Positions 8,984 to 17,471 of a stretch of DNA of 64,000 nt are shown one piece after another. Below the pieces are notes generated by a model. It was not told where the DNA came from. It searched no databases and saw only the letters and a list, made by a program, of their open reading frames with translations. A program made the position numbers and the translations under genes. Source of the stretch: Kiritimatiellia bacterium (GTDB lineage Bacteria; Verrucomicrobiota; Kiritimatiellia; RFP12; UBA1067); contig JAFWKK010000050.1 of assembly GCA_017514235.1 (NCBI GenBank), positions 1 through 64,000 of the forward strand, given 5' to 3'. The stretch's first letter is position 1, and each line of letters starts with the position of its first letter.

Positions 8984-11260
8984 TCATTCAGCGCCGCCCG
9001 GCGTGGCGCACCGTGCACACTTTTCCATGGCGTTTCTGAAGTCCGCTGCCGTGCGCCGTGCCGGGTCGGGCGCGAAAGCGCGGATCGGGTGCGCCATCGC
9101 CCGCAGTTTCGCCCGGTAGTCCGTTGGGGCGGGAAGCGGGGAGAAATCCCCCTTCCGGGCGCGTTCGACAAGCGTTGCGGCGATCTCCCGCATCAGCGGC
9201 GCGTACCAGCCTTTCGCCCACTCCGCATGGTGTGAACGGCAGTAGCGGCAGGCGGCATTCTCGAACAGCAGATGCTCGGCGTGTGGATTGCGGATCTTCT
9301 CGACCGCATCCATGCCGTCAAGGGTTTCGGCGATGGAAAAGTCGGAATGGAGCGCCAGCACGTCCGCCATGCACGCTACGAGCGCAACCATGCGGTCGGC
9401 CTTGGCGGCCAGCGTTCCCACGACCGGAAGCCCCTCCCGCGCGTCATGCCAGGTGCGCATCAGATCCCAGAAGCCGTCGAAGCAGATCCGGTCGAGCGTG
9501 GTACGGGCAAGGTCGATGGCGTCGCGGCGGACGAATTCTCCTTCCCAGTCAACCTCCCCGAGCGCCCTGAAGATCTCCGCCGCCGGGACGGAACCGGTCA
9601 GGCGGGAGGAATCCCGCCAGACGGAAGCCCTGTTCCGGCTGGAGGCATAGCGCGTATCGATGGCGTCGGGGAACACCTGCCGCCAGCCGCGCCGGCCGGA
9701 AAACGCCACCACCTTGCGCCAGATGGGCAGAAAACGGCTCGCCTGCGCACCATATCTGTCTTGGCAGAAGCCTTCAAGCAGCTGATCGACCGTTCTCTCC
9801 GGAAGGTTCCAGCAGCTGTCGGTGAAGTAGCGCCAGGCGAAGATGTCGGTATGCGATGCCTCGGGCCAGATGACATAGCCCTTGCACATGGGGTCGCCCC
9901 TGATCGCCTTTTCCCGCTCGCGTATCTTCCCGTAGTTGCCGCGGATGTCGCTCCCCGCGTTCAGCTCCAGCGTAAACCCGAACACGTACGGGAAGGCGTT
10001 CGTGACGCCCCAGCGCGTGAAGTTGTTGTCGAGTGGAACCTCCGGGCCGGAACGCATCGTGCCGCCGTCGGCCGTGAAATCGAAGATGAGGGTGCGCGAA
10101 GGATCCGAGGCGGCGGCGAAACGCGCCACCTCCTCGGGCCTCCAGGTGTAGTAGAAATCCCAGCCTTCCATCAGCAGCCGAGCGTCTGGGTGCCGGCGCG
10201 CCGCCTCGCGGTTGAAAGCGTCCACCACCTTGATCTTCAGCCTTACGTTGTCTTCGCGGTTGGAGAACACCACCCGCTCGTCGAATCCGGGGTTGAACAT
10301 CACGCCCGAGTAGCCGTAGTTCTCTATCGACGCCTCCGTCAGCCGCCAGTACATGTCGAACCACTTCTTCTTGCGCACGTCCCACACCTCGCCGGAAGGC
10401 TCGGTGTAGTTGTCGTTCGCCTGCGGCATCGGCTCTGGCCTGACCTTCTCGAGAAACGGCCTGGGGGTTCGCGAAAACCAGTGCGTGAGGGGTCCGAACT
10501 CCACAGGATGCATGAGCCCCCGGTCCGTCGCGTAGTCCAGCACGGCCCTCCGCAGCAGATGGCGGTACTGCAGACTCCAAAACGGCGTGCGGTAGTTGTA
10601 TCCTTCCTTCGCATCGACCGGCTCGGTCACGCCCGGATCCGGATAGGGAACCACATCCGGGAACGCCAGCTGGAAAAGATCTTCGATGCCGAGACGGAGC
10701 ATGATGAGATTCAGGCGGTTCTTGAGCGCCCAGTCGATCTCGCGTTTCCAGTCCTCAAACCCCCAATGTTCGGCCTGGAACCGTTTGAGGCCGCGATGCG
10801 CAAAGTACTGGCAGCCCCGGTATTCAAACCGGGACTGCTCCTTCACATCGAGCCCCGAGAAGTCGATCTGTCGCGCCTTCCTGACGGAATCCCCGTCCCA
10901 GAAATAGACAGCGCCGCACCGGATGCGGAAGAAGTCGTATACGCCATAAAGCGCCGAACGCCCGTTCCGTCCGATGATCGACAGGCCATCCGCCGTGGAG
11001 CGGATGAGATAGGCGTCCGTGTGCCCGGCGAACGGAGCGGTCTCCACGGAAATCCTGACGAACGGTCCGTCGCCGGCGGCGACCGAACCAACGACCGGCC
11101 TGAAACCTGTAACCTGTCCGTGAAGCCGCGCGAACTCGTCGCCCGCTGCCCGAAGCGTCTTCGACGGTTCTTCGGGCAGCACGACCGTCGGCATCGCGCC
11201 CCAAGCGGGGATCGCCAGCGCAAAACCGACAGCGGCGACGGGTGCCAGGCGGGGCTTCAT
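8984..11260 (-). CDS. secreted GH89-like (alpha-N-acetylglucosaminidase-type) glycosidase
   Basis: Signal peptide MKPRLAPVAAVGFALAIPAWG. Residues 25-130 resemble the N-terminal domain shared by GH89, GH67 and GH115 enzymes (GRNGRSALYGVYDFFRIRCG... YFWDGD). The barrel then opens with a WKREIDWALKNRLNLIML segment, which recalls the conserved ERxIDWxALNGIN stretch of NAGLU/GH89. Later features are a VIWPEASHTDIFAW stretch and a helical C-terminal domain (residues 480-740). The length of 758 fits the family. I could not place the two catalytic Glu residues with certainty, so GH89 is a best guess rather than a firm family call. The gene starts 7 bases after the transketolase stop, in operon. Confidence 0.55.
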   Translation of the reverse strand: MKPRLAPVAAVGFALAIPAWGAMPTVVLPEEPSKTLRAAGDEFARLHGQVTGFRPVVGSVAAGDGPFVRISVETAPFAGHTDAYLIRSTADGLSIIGRNGRSALYGVYDFFRIRCGAVYFWDGDSVRKARQIDFSGLDVKEQSRFEYRGCQYFAHRGLKRFQAEHWGFEDWKREIDWALKNRLNLIMLRLGIEDLFQLAFPDVVPYPDPGVTEPVDAKEGYNYRTPFWSLQYRHLLRRAVLDYATDRGLMHPVEFGPLTHWFSRTPRPFLEKVRPEPMPQANDNYTEPSGEVWDVRKKKWFDMYWRLTEASIENYGYSGVMFNPGFDERVVFSNREDNVRLKIKVVDAFNREAARRHPDARLLMEGWDFYYTWRPEEVARFAAASDPSRTLIFDFTADGGTMRSGPEVPLDNNFTRWGVTNAFPYVFGFTLELNAGSDIRGNYGKIREREKAIRGDPMCKGYVIWPEASHTDIFAWRYFTDSCWNLPERTVDQLLEGFCQDRYGAQASRFLPIWRKVVAFSGRRGWRQVFPDAIDTRYASSRNRASVWRDSSRLTGSVPAAEIFRALGEVDWEGEFVRRDAIDLARTTLDRICFDGFWDLMRTWHDAREGLPVVGTLAAKADRMVALVACMADVLALHSDFSIAETLDGMDAVEKIRNPHAEHLLFENAACRYCRSHHAEWAKGWYAPLMREIAATLVERARKGDFSPLPAPTDYRAKLRAMAHPIRAFAPDPARRTAADFRNAMEKCARCATPGGAE

Positions 11261-11267
11261 GGCAGCG

Positions 11268-12200
11268 TCATTCCCCCAGCACCGCCTTGACGGCGGCCTT
11301 GATGCCCGTGGGGCCGATGCCGTACTCCTCGCAGAGCCAGCGCTGGCAGCCGATCTTCGTGACGTATACGTCAGGAAGGCCGAGACGCTTGAACTTCAAG
11401 CCGGAAAGGCCCTCGTCCATCAGCACTTCGGCGACCGCCGAGCCGACACCGCCGGAGAGGTTGTGCTCCTCCACGACGACGATCGCCCCCGTCTCCTTCG
11501 CCGCGCGGACGATCGCCTCGCGGTCAATCGGCTTGATGGAATAGAGCGAGACGAGGCGGCAGGAGATGCCGGACTCCTTCTCCAGCTCCTCCACGGCCTT
11601 CTTTGCGTCCACTCCGATCGTGCCTGCGAAGAACACCGTCGCGTCCTTGCCGTCCCGGATCTGCGAGCTGCCGCCGATGTGGAAATCGGCGATCTCCCGG
11701 CCGTCGTGCAGGTCGGGCTCGTTCTTGTAGCCGCAGCGGAAGTAGACGGGGCCCTTGTAGTCCAGCATGGCGTGCGTCGCGGCCTTCGTCTCGGCGCCGT
11801 CGGACGGCACCAGCACCACCATGTTCGGGAGCGCCCGCATGATCGCGATGTCTTCCGTGGAATGGTGGCTCATGCCGAGTTCGCCGTATGCGACGCCGCC
11901 GCCGATGATCACGATCTTCACGTCCGCGTCGTGGTAGCACACGTCATTGCGTATCTGCTCCAGGCAGCGCAGCGTGGGGAAGTTGGCGATGGAATACGTG
12001 ATAGCCGTATTGCCCTCCATCGCGACTCCGCAGGCCACGCCTGTCATCTCCTGCTCGGCCACGCCGCAGTTGATGAACCGGTCCGGGAACGTGTTCGCGA
12101 ACGGCTCGATCTCGCCGTAGCCGATATCCGCAAGAATCATATAGATGTTCTTGCGCTCCGCCGCAATCTTGAGAAGCTCCTTGTTGAATATCTTTCTCAT
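11268..12200 (-). CDS. transketolase, C-terminal subunit
   Basis: Pyrimidine-binding and C-terminal domains of a split thiamine-diphosphate transketolase (310 residues). Visible marks are GVAEQEMTGVACGVAMEG, with the catalytic Glu that activates ThDP, GMSHHSTEDIAIMRALPN, and the C-terminal EEHNLSGGVGSAVAEVL. Its ATG immediately follows the stop of the N-terminal subunit (TAA then ATG), so equimolar production is expected. Split transketolases are known for central and for specialised sugar pathways. The linkage here to secreted glycosidases and a sugar-type regulator suggests a dedicated ketose phosphate substrate (inference). Confidence 0.93.
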   Translation of the reverse strand: MRKIFNKELLKIAAERKNIYMILADIGYGEIEPFANTFPDRFINCGVAEQEMTGVACGVAMEGNTAITYSIANFPTLRCLEQIRNDVCYHDADVKIVIIGGGVAYGELGMSHHSTEDIAIMRALPNMVVLVPSDGAETKAATHAMLDYKGPVYFRCGYKNEPDLHDGREIADFHIGGSSQIRDGKDATVFFAGTIGVDAKKAVEELEKESGISCRLVSLYSIKPIDREAIVRAAKETGAIVVVEEHNLSGGVGSAVAEVLMDEGLSGLKFKRLGLPDVYVTKIGCQRWLCEEYGIGPTGIKAAVKAVLGE

Positions 12201-13022
12201 TTACATAGCCTCCACTTCAGCCTTAGCCTTGAGATACAGCTCCTCCACGAGGCCGCCGTAGTGCCACTTGTATTCGTTCTCCATGAACGAGACGCCCTTG
12301 CCCTTCACGGTGCGGAAGATGACGGCGGACGGCTTGCCCGGCTCAAGCGGCAGCCGCGAAAGCGCGTTCTCCACCGCCTGCGGATCGTGTCCGTCGGCCT
12401 CTATGGCCTTCCACCCGAAAATCTCGAGCTTCGGCCCTAGCGGCTCCAGGTCGATGATGTCCTTCGAGCAGCCCAGCGCCTGGAGGCGGTTGTAGTCGAC
12501 GAGCATCGTCAGGTTGTCGTAGTGGTGCTGCCCGGCGAGCATGATCGCCTCCCACGTGGAGCCTTCGTTCAGGTCGCCGTCGGACGACATCACGAAGATA
12601 CGGTGCTTCGCGCCGTCGCGCTTCGCCGCCATCGCCATTCCGCACGCGACCGGGAGCCCGTGCCCGAGCGAGCCGGTCGAGAACTCCACCCCGGGAATGT
12701 GGTGCGAGATGTGCCCGGAGAGCTTGCCGTCGTCGCAGTAGTAGCGGTCAAGCCACTCGAGCGGAAAGAACCCGCACTCGGCGAGACAGGCGAGCAGCGC
12801 GGCCCCGCCATGCCCCTTCGAAAGCAGGAAGCGGTCGCGCTCCGGCCATTTGGGATTCTTAGGATCTACCTTGAGAACCTTCTTGTATAGGACGGGATAG
12901 ATGTCGGCCGTAGAAAGCATCGAGCCGATGTGTCCGCTCTTGCCTTTGAAGACCATTTTCAGAGTGTGAAGACGGATTTTCTTGGCGAGCGCCTTGCACT
13001 CTTCTATTTCCTTTTCGTTCAT
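12201..13022 (-). CDS. transketolase, N-terminal subunit
   Basis: ThDP/Mg-binding half (273 residues) of a split transketolase. Motifs are SKGHGGAALLACLAE, GSLGHGLPVACGMAMAAK, and the ThDP signature SSDGDLNEGSTWEAIMLAG with the following VDYN. AGGAAGG precedes the ATG. It is the first gene of the long operon read leftwards, about 40 bases downstream of the promoter at 13060-13065 and divergent from the AraC-type regulator. It carries the cofactor site and works only as a heteromer with the 11268-12200 product. Confidence 0.94.
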   Translation of the reverse strand: MNEKEIEECKALAKKIRLHTLKMVFKGKSGHIGSMLSTADIYPVLYKKVLKVDPKNPKWPERDRFLLSKGHGGAALLACLAECGFFPLEWLDRYYCDDGKLSGHISHHIPGVEFSTGSLGHGLPVACGMAMAAKRDGAKHRIFVMSSDGDLNEGSTWEAIMLAGQHHYDNLTMLVDYNRLQALGCSKDIIDLEPLGPKLEIFGWKAIEADGHDPQAVENALSRLPLEPGKPSAVIFRTVKGKGVSFMENEYKWHYGGLVEELYLKAKAEVEAM

Positions 13023-13059
13023 TTATTGCCTTCCTGCATGGTTTGCTTCTGTGGCGCAC

Positions 13060-13072
13060 ATTGTAGCACACA
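13060..13072 (-). promoter_or_regulatory. promoter of the transketolase/glycosidase operon
   Basis: On the minus strand the sequence is TGTGC+TACAAT (hexamer 13060-13065), an extended -10 type. It sits about 37 bases before the start of the N-terminal transketolase gene. No convincing -35 is visible. It would drive the roughly 13-kb operon down to the left edge. Confidence 0.5.
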
Positions 13073-13098
13073 TCGCGCACGCGTTCCGGCGTTTGCGC

Positions 13099-13138
13099 GT
13101 CTTTTATGTTTTAGATGCGTATAAATCATAAAAAAGAC
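13099..13138. promoter_or_regulatory. inverted repeat between divergent promoters, candidate operator
   Basis: GTCTTTTATG (13099-13108) is repeated inverted as CATAAAAAAGAC (13127-13138), with 18 bases between. It lies between the two divergent promoters and upstream of the AraC-type regulator, where that regulator would be expected to bind. A transcribed hairpin is unlikely because both promoters point away. Confidence 0.4.
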
Positions 13139-13172
13139 TGCAGCCGCGCTTCAACCGCGAACAGACTTTTGG

Positions 13173-13178
13173 TAAAAT
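13173..13178 (+). promoter_or_regulatory. -10 element giving a leaderless regulator mRNA
   Basis: CTTTTGG+TAAAAT. Only six bases separate the -10 hexamer from ATG-13185, so the predicted transcription start is the A of the ATG. No Shine-Dalgarno exists in between. The TTTTGG element preceding the hexamer recurs at four other promoters in the window. Confidence 0.6.
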
Positions 13179-13184
13179 ACGCAC

Positions 13185-14375
13185 ATGGCAGTAATTCCTC
13201 AGGCAAAGCACATCCTCGTGGCGTTCTCCAAGTTCGACCACACCCACCGCCAGATGCTCGGCGGCATACTCAAGTATGCCCACGACAACTGCGCTTCGGC
13301 ATGGAGGACGAGGCTCGAGCTCGGCAACGTCTCGCAGCGCAACCTTACGGAACTGCTGAAGGACGGATTCGACGGCATCATCGTCGCCATCGTAAACCCG
13401 GCTGACAGGCGCAGGTACCTCTCCGCCGGAATACCCATCGTGCTTTACGAGCCGACAATGGCGAAGTGGGACAAGATCCCGCGTCCTGACGGCTCGGTCA
13501 CGTTCTTCAACGACCACACGGCGGAGGGGCGCACTGCCGCGGAGTATTTCATGGAGCGAGGCTACCGCCGCTTCGCATACGTGGGGACCGCGGAGCCTGT
13601 CGCCTGGAGCGAAGCGCGGCGCAGGGGCTTCGTCTCCACACTGTCGAAAAAGGGCTTCAAGTGCAAGGTGTTCGCGCACTCCGCCGAGAGATCACCTTGC
13701 AGCCCCGTGCAGGAGGCGGCACGGCTCTCGCGCTGGCTCGCGAACCTTCCTCCGGGAACGGCGCTTTTCGCCGTGCACGACGAACGCGCCCAGCAGATCA
13801 TATCGCTGGCCAACCGCGCCGGAGTGTCGATTCCCGACCGCATCGCGGTCCTTGGGGTCGACGACGACGAGCTCCTGTGCACCACGGCTTCGCCTACGCT
13901 GTCGTCCATACCGGTGAACGCCGCCGAGACGGGCTACCGGTTCGCAAAGGCGCTCGACGACCTTCTCCACGGCCGCCATCACGACCCTGTCGTGCGCACG
14001 TGCCATACTCGCGTGCTGACGCGGCAGTCAACCGACATTTCCCAGATCGAGGATCCGTTCGTGTCGCGCGCCGTGGCCTACATGCGACAACATATTGGGG
14101 ATTCCGTCGGAGGCGCGTCAATCGCGGCCGCCGCGCACTGCTCCCTGCGCACGCTGCAGATGCGGATGCTCGCCGCGCTCGGACGCACCCCGAAGGAGCA
14201 GTTCGCGTTCCTGCGGCGGACGGAAGCCGTGTCGCTCCTCGCCAACACGTCCATGAGCGTCGATCAGGTCGCCCGCGCCTGCGGCTTCTGCGGCTCCTCG
14301 CACCTCGGCCTGCACCTGAAGAGGCATCTCGGAATAAGGCCGCTCGACGTGCGACGCACCAGGCGCCACACCTAG
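13185..14375 (+). CDS. AraC-family regulator with LacI/XylR-type sugar-sensor domain
   Basis: Transcription regulator, 396 residues. Residues 8-260 form a periplasmic-binding-protein-like sensor (ILVAFSKFDHTHRQMLGGILKYA... RIAVLGVDDDELLCTTASPTLSSI), as in XylR. Residues 285-385 carry two helix-turn-helix units of an AraC domain (SIAAAAHCSLRTLQMRML and SVDQVARACGFCGSSHLGLHLKRHLG). It is transcribed divergently from the transketolase/glycosidase operon, which it probably controls in response to a sugar. Translation is probably leaderless. The ligand is not predictable. Confidence 0.92.
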   Translation: MAVIPQAKHILVAFSKFDHTHRQMLGGILKYAHDNCASAWRTRLELGNVSQRNLTELLKDGFDGIIVAIVNPADRRRYLSAGIPIVLYEPTMAKWDKIPRPDGSVTFFNDHTAEGRTAAEYFMERGYRRFAYVGTAEPVAWSEARRRGFVSTLSKKGFKCKVFAHSAERSPCSPVQEAARLSRWLANLPPGTALFAVHDERAQQIISLANRAGVSIPDRIAVLGVDDDELLCTTASPTLSSIPVNAAETGYRFAKALDDLLHGRHHDPVVRTCHTRVLTRQSTDISQIEDPFVSRAVAYMRQHIGDSVGGASIAAAAHCSLRTLQMRMLAALGRTPKEQFAFLRRTEAVSLLANTSMSVDQVARACGFCGSSHLGLHLKRHLGIRPLDVRRTRRHT

Positions 14376-14393
14376 TCGAACCCAGGAACGTCC

Positions 14394-15311
14394 CTACGCG
14401 GCAGGGCGGGCGGACAGGAACGCTTCGACCTCGGCTCGCGTTGGCGCGGACGGCGGACGCCCCGAAAGCCCACGGCACTTGATGGCCGAGACCGCCGCGC
14501 CGAAGCGCTGGCATTCCATCAGGTCATGCGTCTCCAGCCAGCGCACCGCGAAGCCAGTGTGGAAGAGGTCTCCGCAGCCGGTCGTGTCGACGACCTTGTC
14601 GACCTTGAATGCCGGACACTTCACGAAGTCCTTCCCGTCGAAGCACATGGAGCCGCGAACGCCCATCGTCGCGCCGCACACCTTCGGCCTGTACTTCGTC
14701 CAGACCTGACGCACCGCCTCCTCGGCGTCCTTGAGCCCCGTAAGCTTCAGTATGAACTCCTCGGAGCAGATCAGCAGGTCGGCTAGCGGCAGAAGTTCCT
14801 GCATTCCGTCGCGGTGCGTCCCGGCGTCGTAGTTCACGAGAACGCCCGCCTCGCGCGCGACCTTCGCCGCCGCTATCGCGCCCGCCGCGTTGTGACCGTC
14901 TAGATGCAGCACCTTCGCGGCGGATATCGTCTCGGCGTCTATCTCGTCCGCAGTCAGCTCGTCCAGGCCTTCGCGGGTCCACGCGCACGAGCGGTTGCCT
15001 GTCTTCTCCTCCACCCAGAGATAGGCGATTGCGCTCGTCGCGCCCGGGCGCACCCTGACCATCGACGTGTCAACGCCCTGCGCGGCAAAGTCCGCAAGGA
15101 TCATCCGCCCGTCCGCATCGTCGCCGACGGTGCCGGCGAACGCCGCCGACATGCCGAGCGTCGCCGCGCCAGCCGTCGAGTTGGCGGCAGGTCCGCCGCC
15201 CATGATGGCGTGGGAGAGCATCTTAACCTTGGTGTCCATTGGTATGAACGGCAGCACCGCGAGGTGGTCGTTCGAGCAGAACCCGAGCCCTATGTAGTCA
15301 AAGCGTTTCAT
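14394..15311 (-). CDS. PfkB-family sugar kinase
   Basis: Ribokinase/PfkB-fold carbohydrate kinase of about 305 residues. The N-terminal substrate loop GGGPAANSTAGAATLG and the C-terminal anion-hole/catalytic motif DTTGCGDLFHTGF (Asp of GD as base) are both clear. ATG-15311 (MKRFDYIGLG) is chosen because it follows AGGTGAG at about ten bases. A GTG at 15323, directly after the upstream stop, is an alternative adding four residues. It is the last gene of the 18824-14394 group and probably phosphorylates a sugar released by the secreted products; the substrate is unknown. Confidence 0.9.
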   Translation of the reverse strand: MKRFDYIGLGFCSNDHLAVLPFIPMDTKVKMLSHAIMGGGPAANSTAGAATLGMSAAFAGTVGDDADGRMILADFAAQGVDTSMVRVRPGATSAIAYLWVEEKTGNRSCAWTREGLDELTADEIDAETISAAKVLHLDGHNAAGAIAAAKVAREAGVLVNYDAGTHRDGMQELLPLADLLICSEEFILKLTGLKDAEEAVRQVWTKYRPKVCGATMGVRGSMCFDGKDFVKCPAFKVDKVVDTTGCGDLFHTGFAVRWLETHDLMECQRFGAAVSAIKCRGLSGRPPSAPTRAEVEAFLSARPAA

Positions 15312-15323
15312 CGAAGACCACAC

Positions 15324-17438
15324 TCACCTGATGATTATCTGCGCACCAACAAAGAACGGCCGCTCCCAGCCGCCGCCGGCAAGAAGGTACTTCCCGGCGT
15401 TGCGGAAGTACGTCTCCGTCACCTTGTCCCACAAGACAGGAGCGCCAGTCGCCGGATCGCGCACAGGCACAATGTCGCGCACGAGCGCATACGAGCCGTC
15501 CTGCTGCTTTTGACGGAGCTTCAGCCTGTAGAGCCTCACCTTGCCCGGATATCGCGCCACCCCGTCTTGATTGACGGCGAAGAGATACATCGGGCGCTCC
15601 GTGTCGACGGGCCCGTCGACGTGCTGTGCAAGGTTGCCCACCGTCGTCCACGCGCCGACTTCGTCCGTCGTCGCTACCGAATAGTGCTGGTCGCCGTCAT
15701 CGAGAAGCGACACGATCCTGTACTTTGTCCCGGCCATGGCAGACACACCGGCACCATCCTTGAGCAAGCTGAACAGCTCGGCGCTGTATCCATTGCGATG
15801 GGATCCGTTCCAATAATGGTACGGATAGAACCGTATGCCCGCCGTGCCGCGATTGTTTGTCTTATAGCTGTCCTTCGCGCCGACGAACGCGCCGTCGTTC
15901 GGAACGCGCAGCCACTCCATCACCGCCTCCATCTCGATTCCGTCCTTGCCGATGACGCCGAGATTGACGTAGTCCAGCAGCTCGTCCGAATCGACGTATT
16001 CAAGACGAGTCTCAGGGCGCGCGACGGCGCGGAGCGTGTTCGTGACAGCGCCGACCTGATTGGTCAGGTTGAATTCATACTGATCCCCGTTCAGCTGACG
16101 ATAGATTCGCTCGGTCACCGTATCGTAAAGCCCTGCGTAGGCCGTGCCAGCTGCGTTGGTCGCCACTACCGGCACGAAATCGCGCAGCAGCTCATCGCCG
16201 TCCCATATCGTCGTGCGGTACAGGAGCGCGTTCGAGTAGAACCTGGCCTCGCTGTACCGACCGTCGTTGCACGCCAGCAGGTACATCGTGTTCGTCGTGA
16301 ACATCTCGCCCGTGAGATAGGCGGTGTCCTTGTGCAGTTCGGTAGGCGTCCCGCCGTTCTTGCTGACGGTCACGGACTGGAAGCCGTCCTGGATGTCGGA
16401 CTTGATGAGGTAGCGCGTATCCATGTAGAAGGAAACGTCGTTCGTCGGGGCGACCTTGTTGATCGTGGTCTTGCCGGGCATGGTTCCGTAAGCGTAGCGG
16501 AACTGGCTCTCGTAGTTGTAGGCTGGGTAGAGGCGCGTGTCGCCAGTGCCGCGGCGGGCGCCGAGGATGCAGCGGTCGCCATCGTATTGGCGCACGCTGA
16601 TGTCGATCTCGCTCTTAAGCCCGCCCTTGCCCCAGACATGCGTGTCGAAATGCTGGTTGCCGTTCGCCCAGACCCACTTCACGAAGTCAAGCGGCTTGTC
16701 GAGGACTGGTCCGGCGACGAAGTTGTCATTGTCACTGCTGAAGGAGTAGTAGATCTTGCCCTCCACCTTGTCGTAGAGTCCGGCGCGTCCGTCCTTGATG
16801 CAGGGAAGGTAGTGGCGGATGAGGTCGAGTTCGCCCGACTGGGCGTTCTTCTTCCAGATCTTCAGTTCGTAGAGCTTGCCCTTGCTGAACCATGCCGCTT
16901 TATTACTTAAGTGGCAAGCGAATACATAGAGGCTGAGGTTCAGGTTGACGAGACCGTTCGTCTTGAACGTCTCCAGGTCTGTGGCGCTGAAGGTGTTTTT
17001 GCCGTTCTGGACGAGCTGGAGCGAGTTGGTGTCGGTCATGTCCGTGACAATCTCGTAGCGCTGCCCGCCGACGAACGGGAACGAGTCATCGGGATTCTTG
17101 CGCTGCTTGACGCCGTAGCCGAAGTACGGCTTGCCGCCTCCGCCATACAGGTGGCACATAAGGAAGCGATTGCGCTTGTCCGAGACGGTGTTGTCTATCG
17201 CGGCGTCGAGGAGCGACCAGTCATTGCCGCTTATGTTCCCGCTTGCCCACGAGAAGTCGATCCTCGCCTTGAGGCCGGTCTCGGCGTTGACGCCCGTGTC
17301 GATGTATTGCGTACCCGTCGCCTCGATGTAGTCGAGGAAAGCGTCAGGTTCCGCCGTAACGGTTCCGGCATTCGCGGACCTGGCCACAAGCGCAACTGTG
17401 CCAAGCGCAAAAGCACCAACAACGAATGACTTATTCAT
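15324..17438 (-). CDS. secreted protein with three LamG/ConA-like lectin domains
   Basis: Signal peptide MNKSFVVGAFALGTVALVARSANA. Three related jelly-roll domains of about 200 residues follow; the first two open recognisably: YIEATGTQYIDTGVNAETGLKARIDFSW and VWANGNQHFDTHVWGKGGLKSEIDIS. The third, YVDSDELLDYVNLGVIGKDGIEMEAVMEW, is more divergent. Each ends near a region of type VRDIVPVRD or FVPVVATNAAGTAYAGLYD. Such domains bind carbohydrate or protein ligands; no enzyme motif is visible. ATG-17438 is preferred over one 24 bases upstream because GGGGGAAG lies just before it. The C-terminus is GAQIIIR, fitting the shared tail pattern. In operon with the beta-strand protein upstream (33-base gap). 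Confidence 0.8.
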   Translation of the reverse strand: MNKSFVVGAFALGTVALVARSANAGTVTAEPDAFLDYIEATGTQYIDTGVNAETGLKARIDFSWASGNISGNDWSLLDAAIDNTVSDKRNRFLMCHLYGGGGKPYFGYGVKQRKNPDDSFPFVGGQRYEIVTDMTDTNSLQLVQNGKNTFSATDLETFKTNGLVNLNLSLYVFACHLSNKAAWFSKGKLYELKIWKKNAQSGELDLIRHYLPCIKDGRAGLYDKVEGKIYYSFSSDNDNFVAGPVLDKPLDFVKWVWANGNQHFDTHVWGKGGLKSEIDISVRQYDGDRCILGARRGTGDTRLYPAYNYESQFRYAYGTMPGKTTINKVAPTNDVSFYMDTRYLIKSDIQDGFQSVTVSKNGGTPTELHKDTAYLTGEMFTTNTMYLLACNDGRYSEARFYSNALLYRTTIWDGDELLRDFVPVVATNAAGTAYAGLYDTVTERIYRQLNGDQYEFNLTNQVGAVTNTLRAVARPETRLEYVDSDELLDYVNLGVIGKDGIEMEAVMEWLRVPNDGAFVGAKDSYKTNNRGTAGIRFYPYHYWNGSHRNGYSAELFSLLKDGAGVSAMAGTKYRIVSLLDDGDQHYSVATTDEVGAWTTVGNLAQHVDGPVDTERPMYLFAVNQDGVARYPGKVRLYRLKLRQKQQDGSYALVRDIVPVRDPATGAPVLWDKVTETYFRNAGKYLLAGGGWERPFFVGAQIIIR

Positions 17439-17471
17439 GGACTTCTTCCCCCTTCTCATCATTTCTTATTC

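Noticed and set aside
9272-11290. Long open plus-strand frame opposite the GH89-like gene
   Set aside because: Composition is Arg/Pro/Val-rich without domains; the minus strand has a signal peptide and an enzyme fold.
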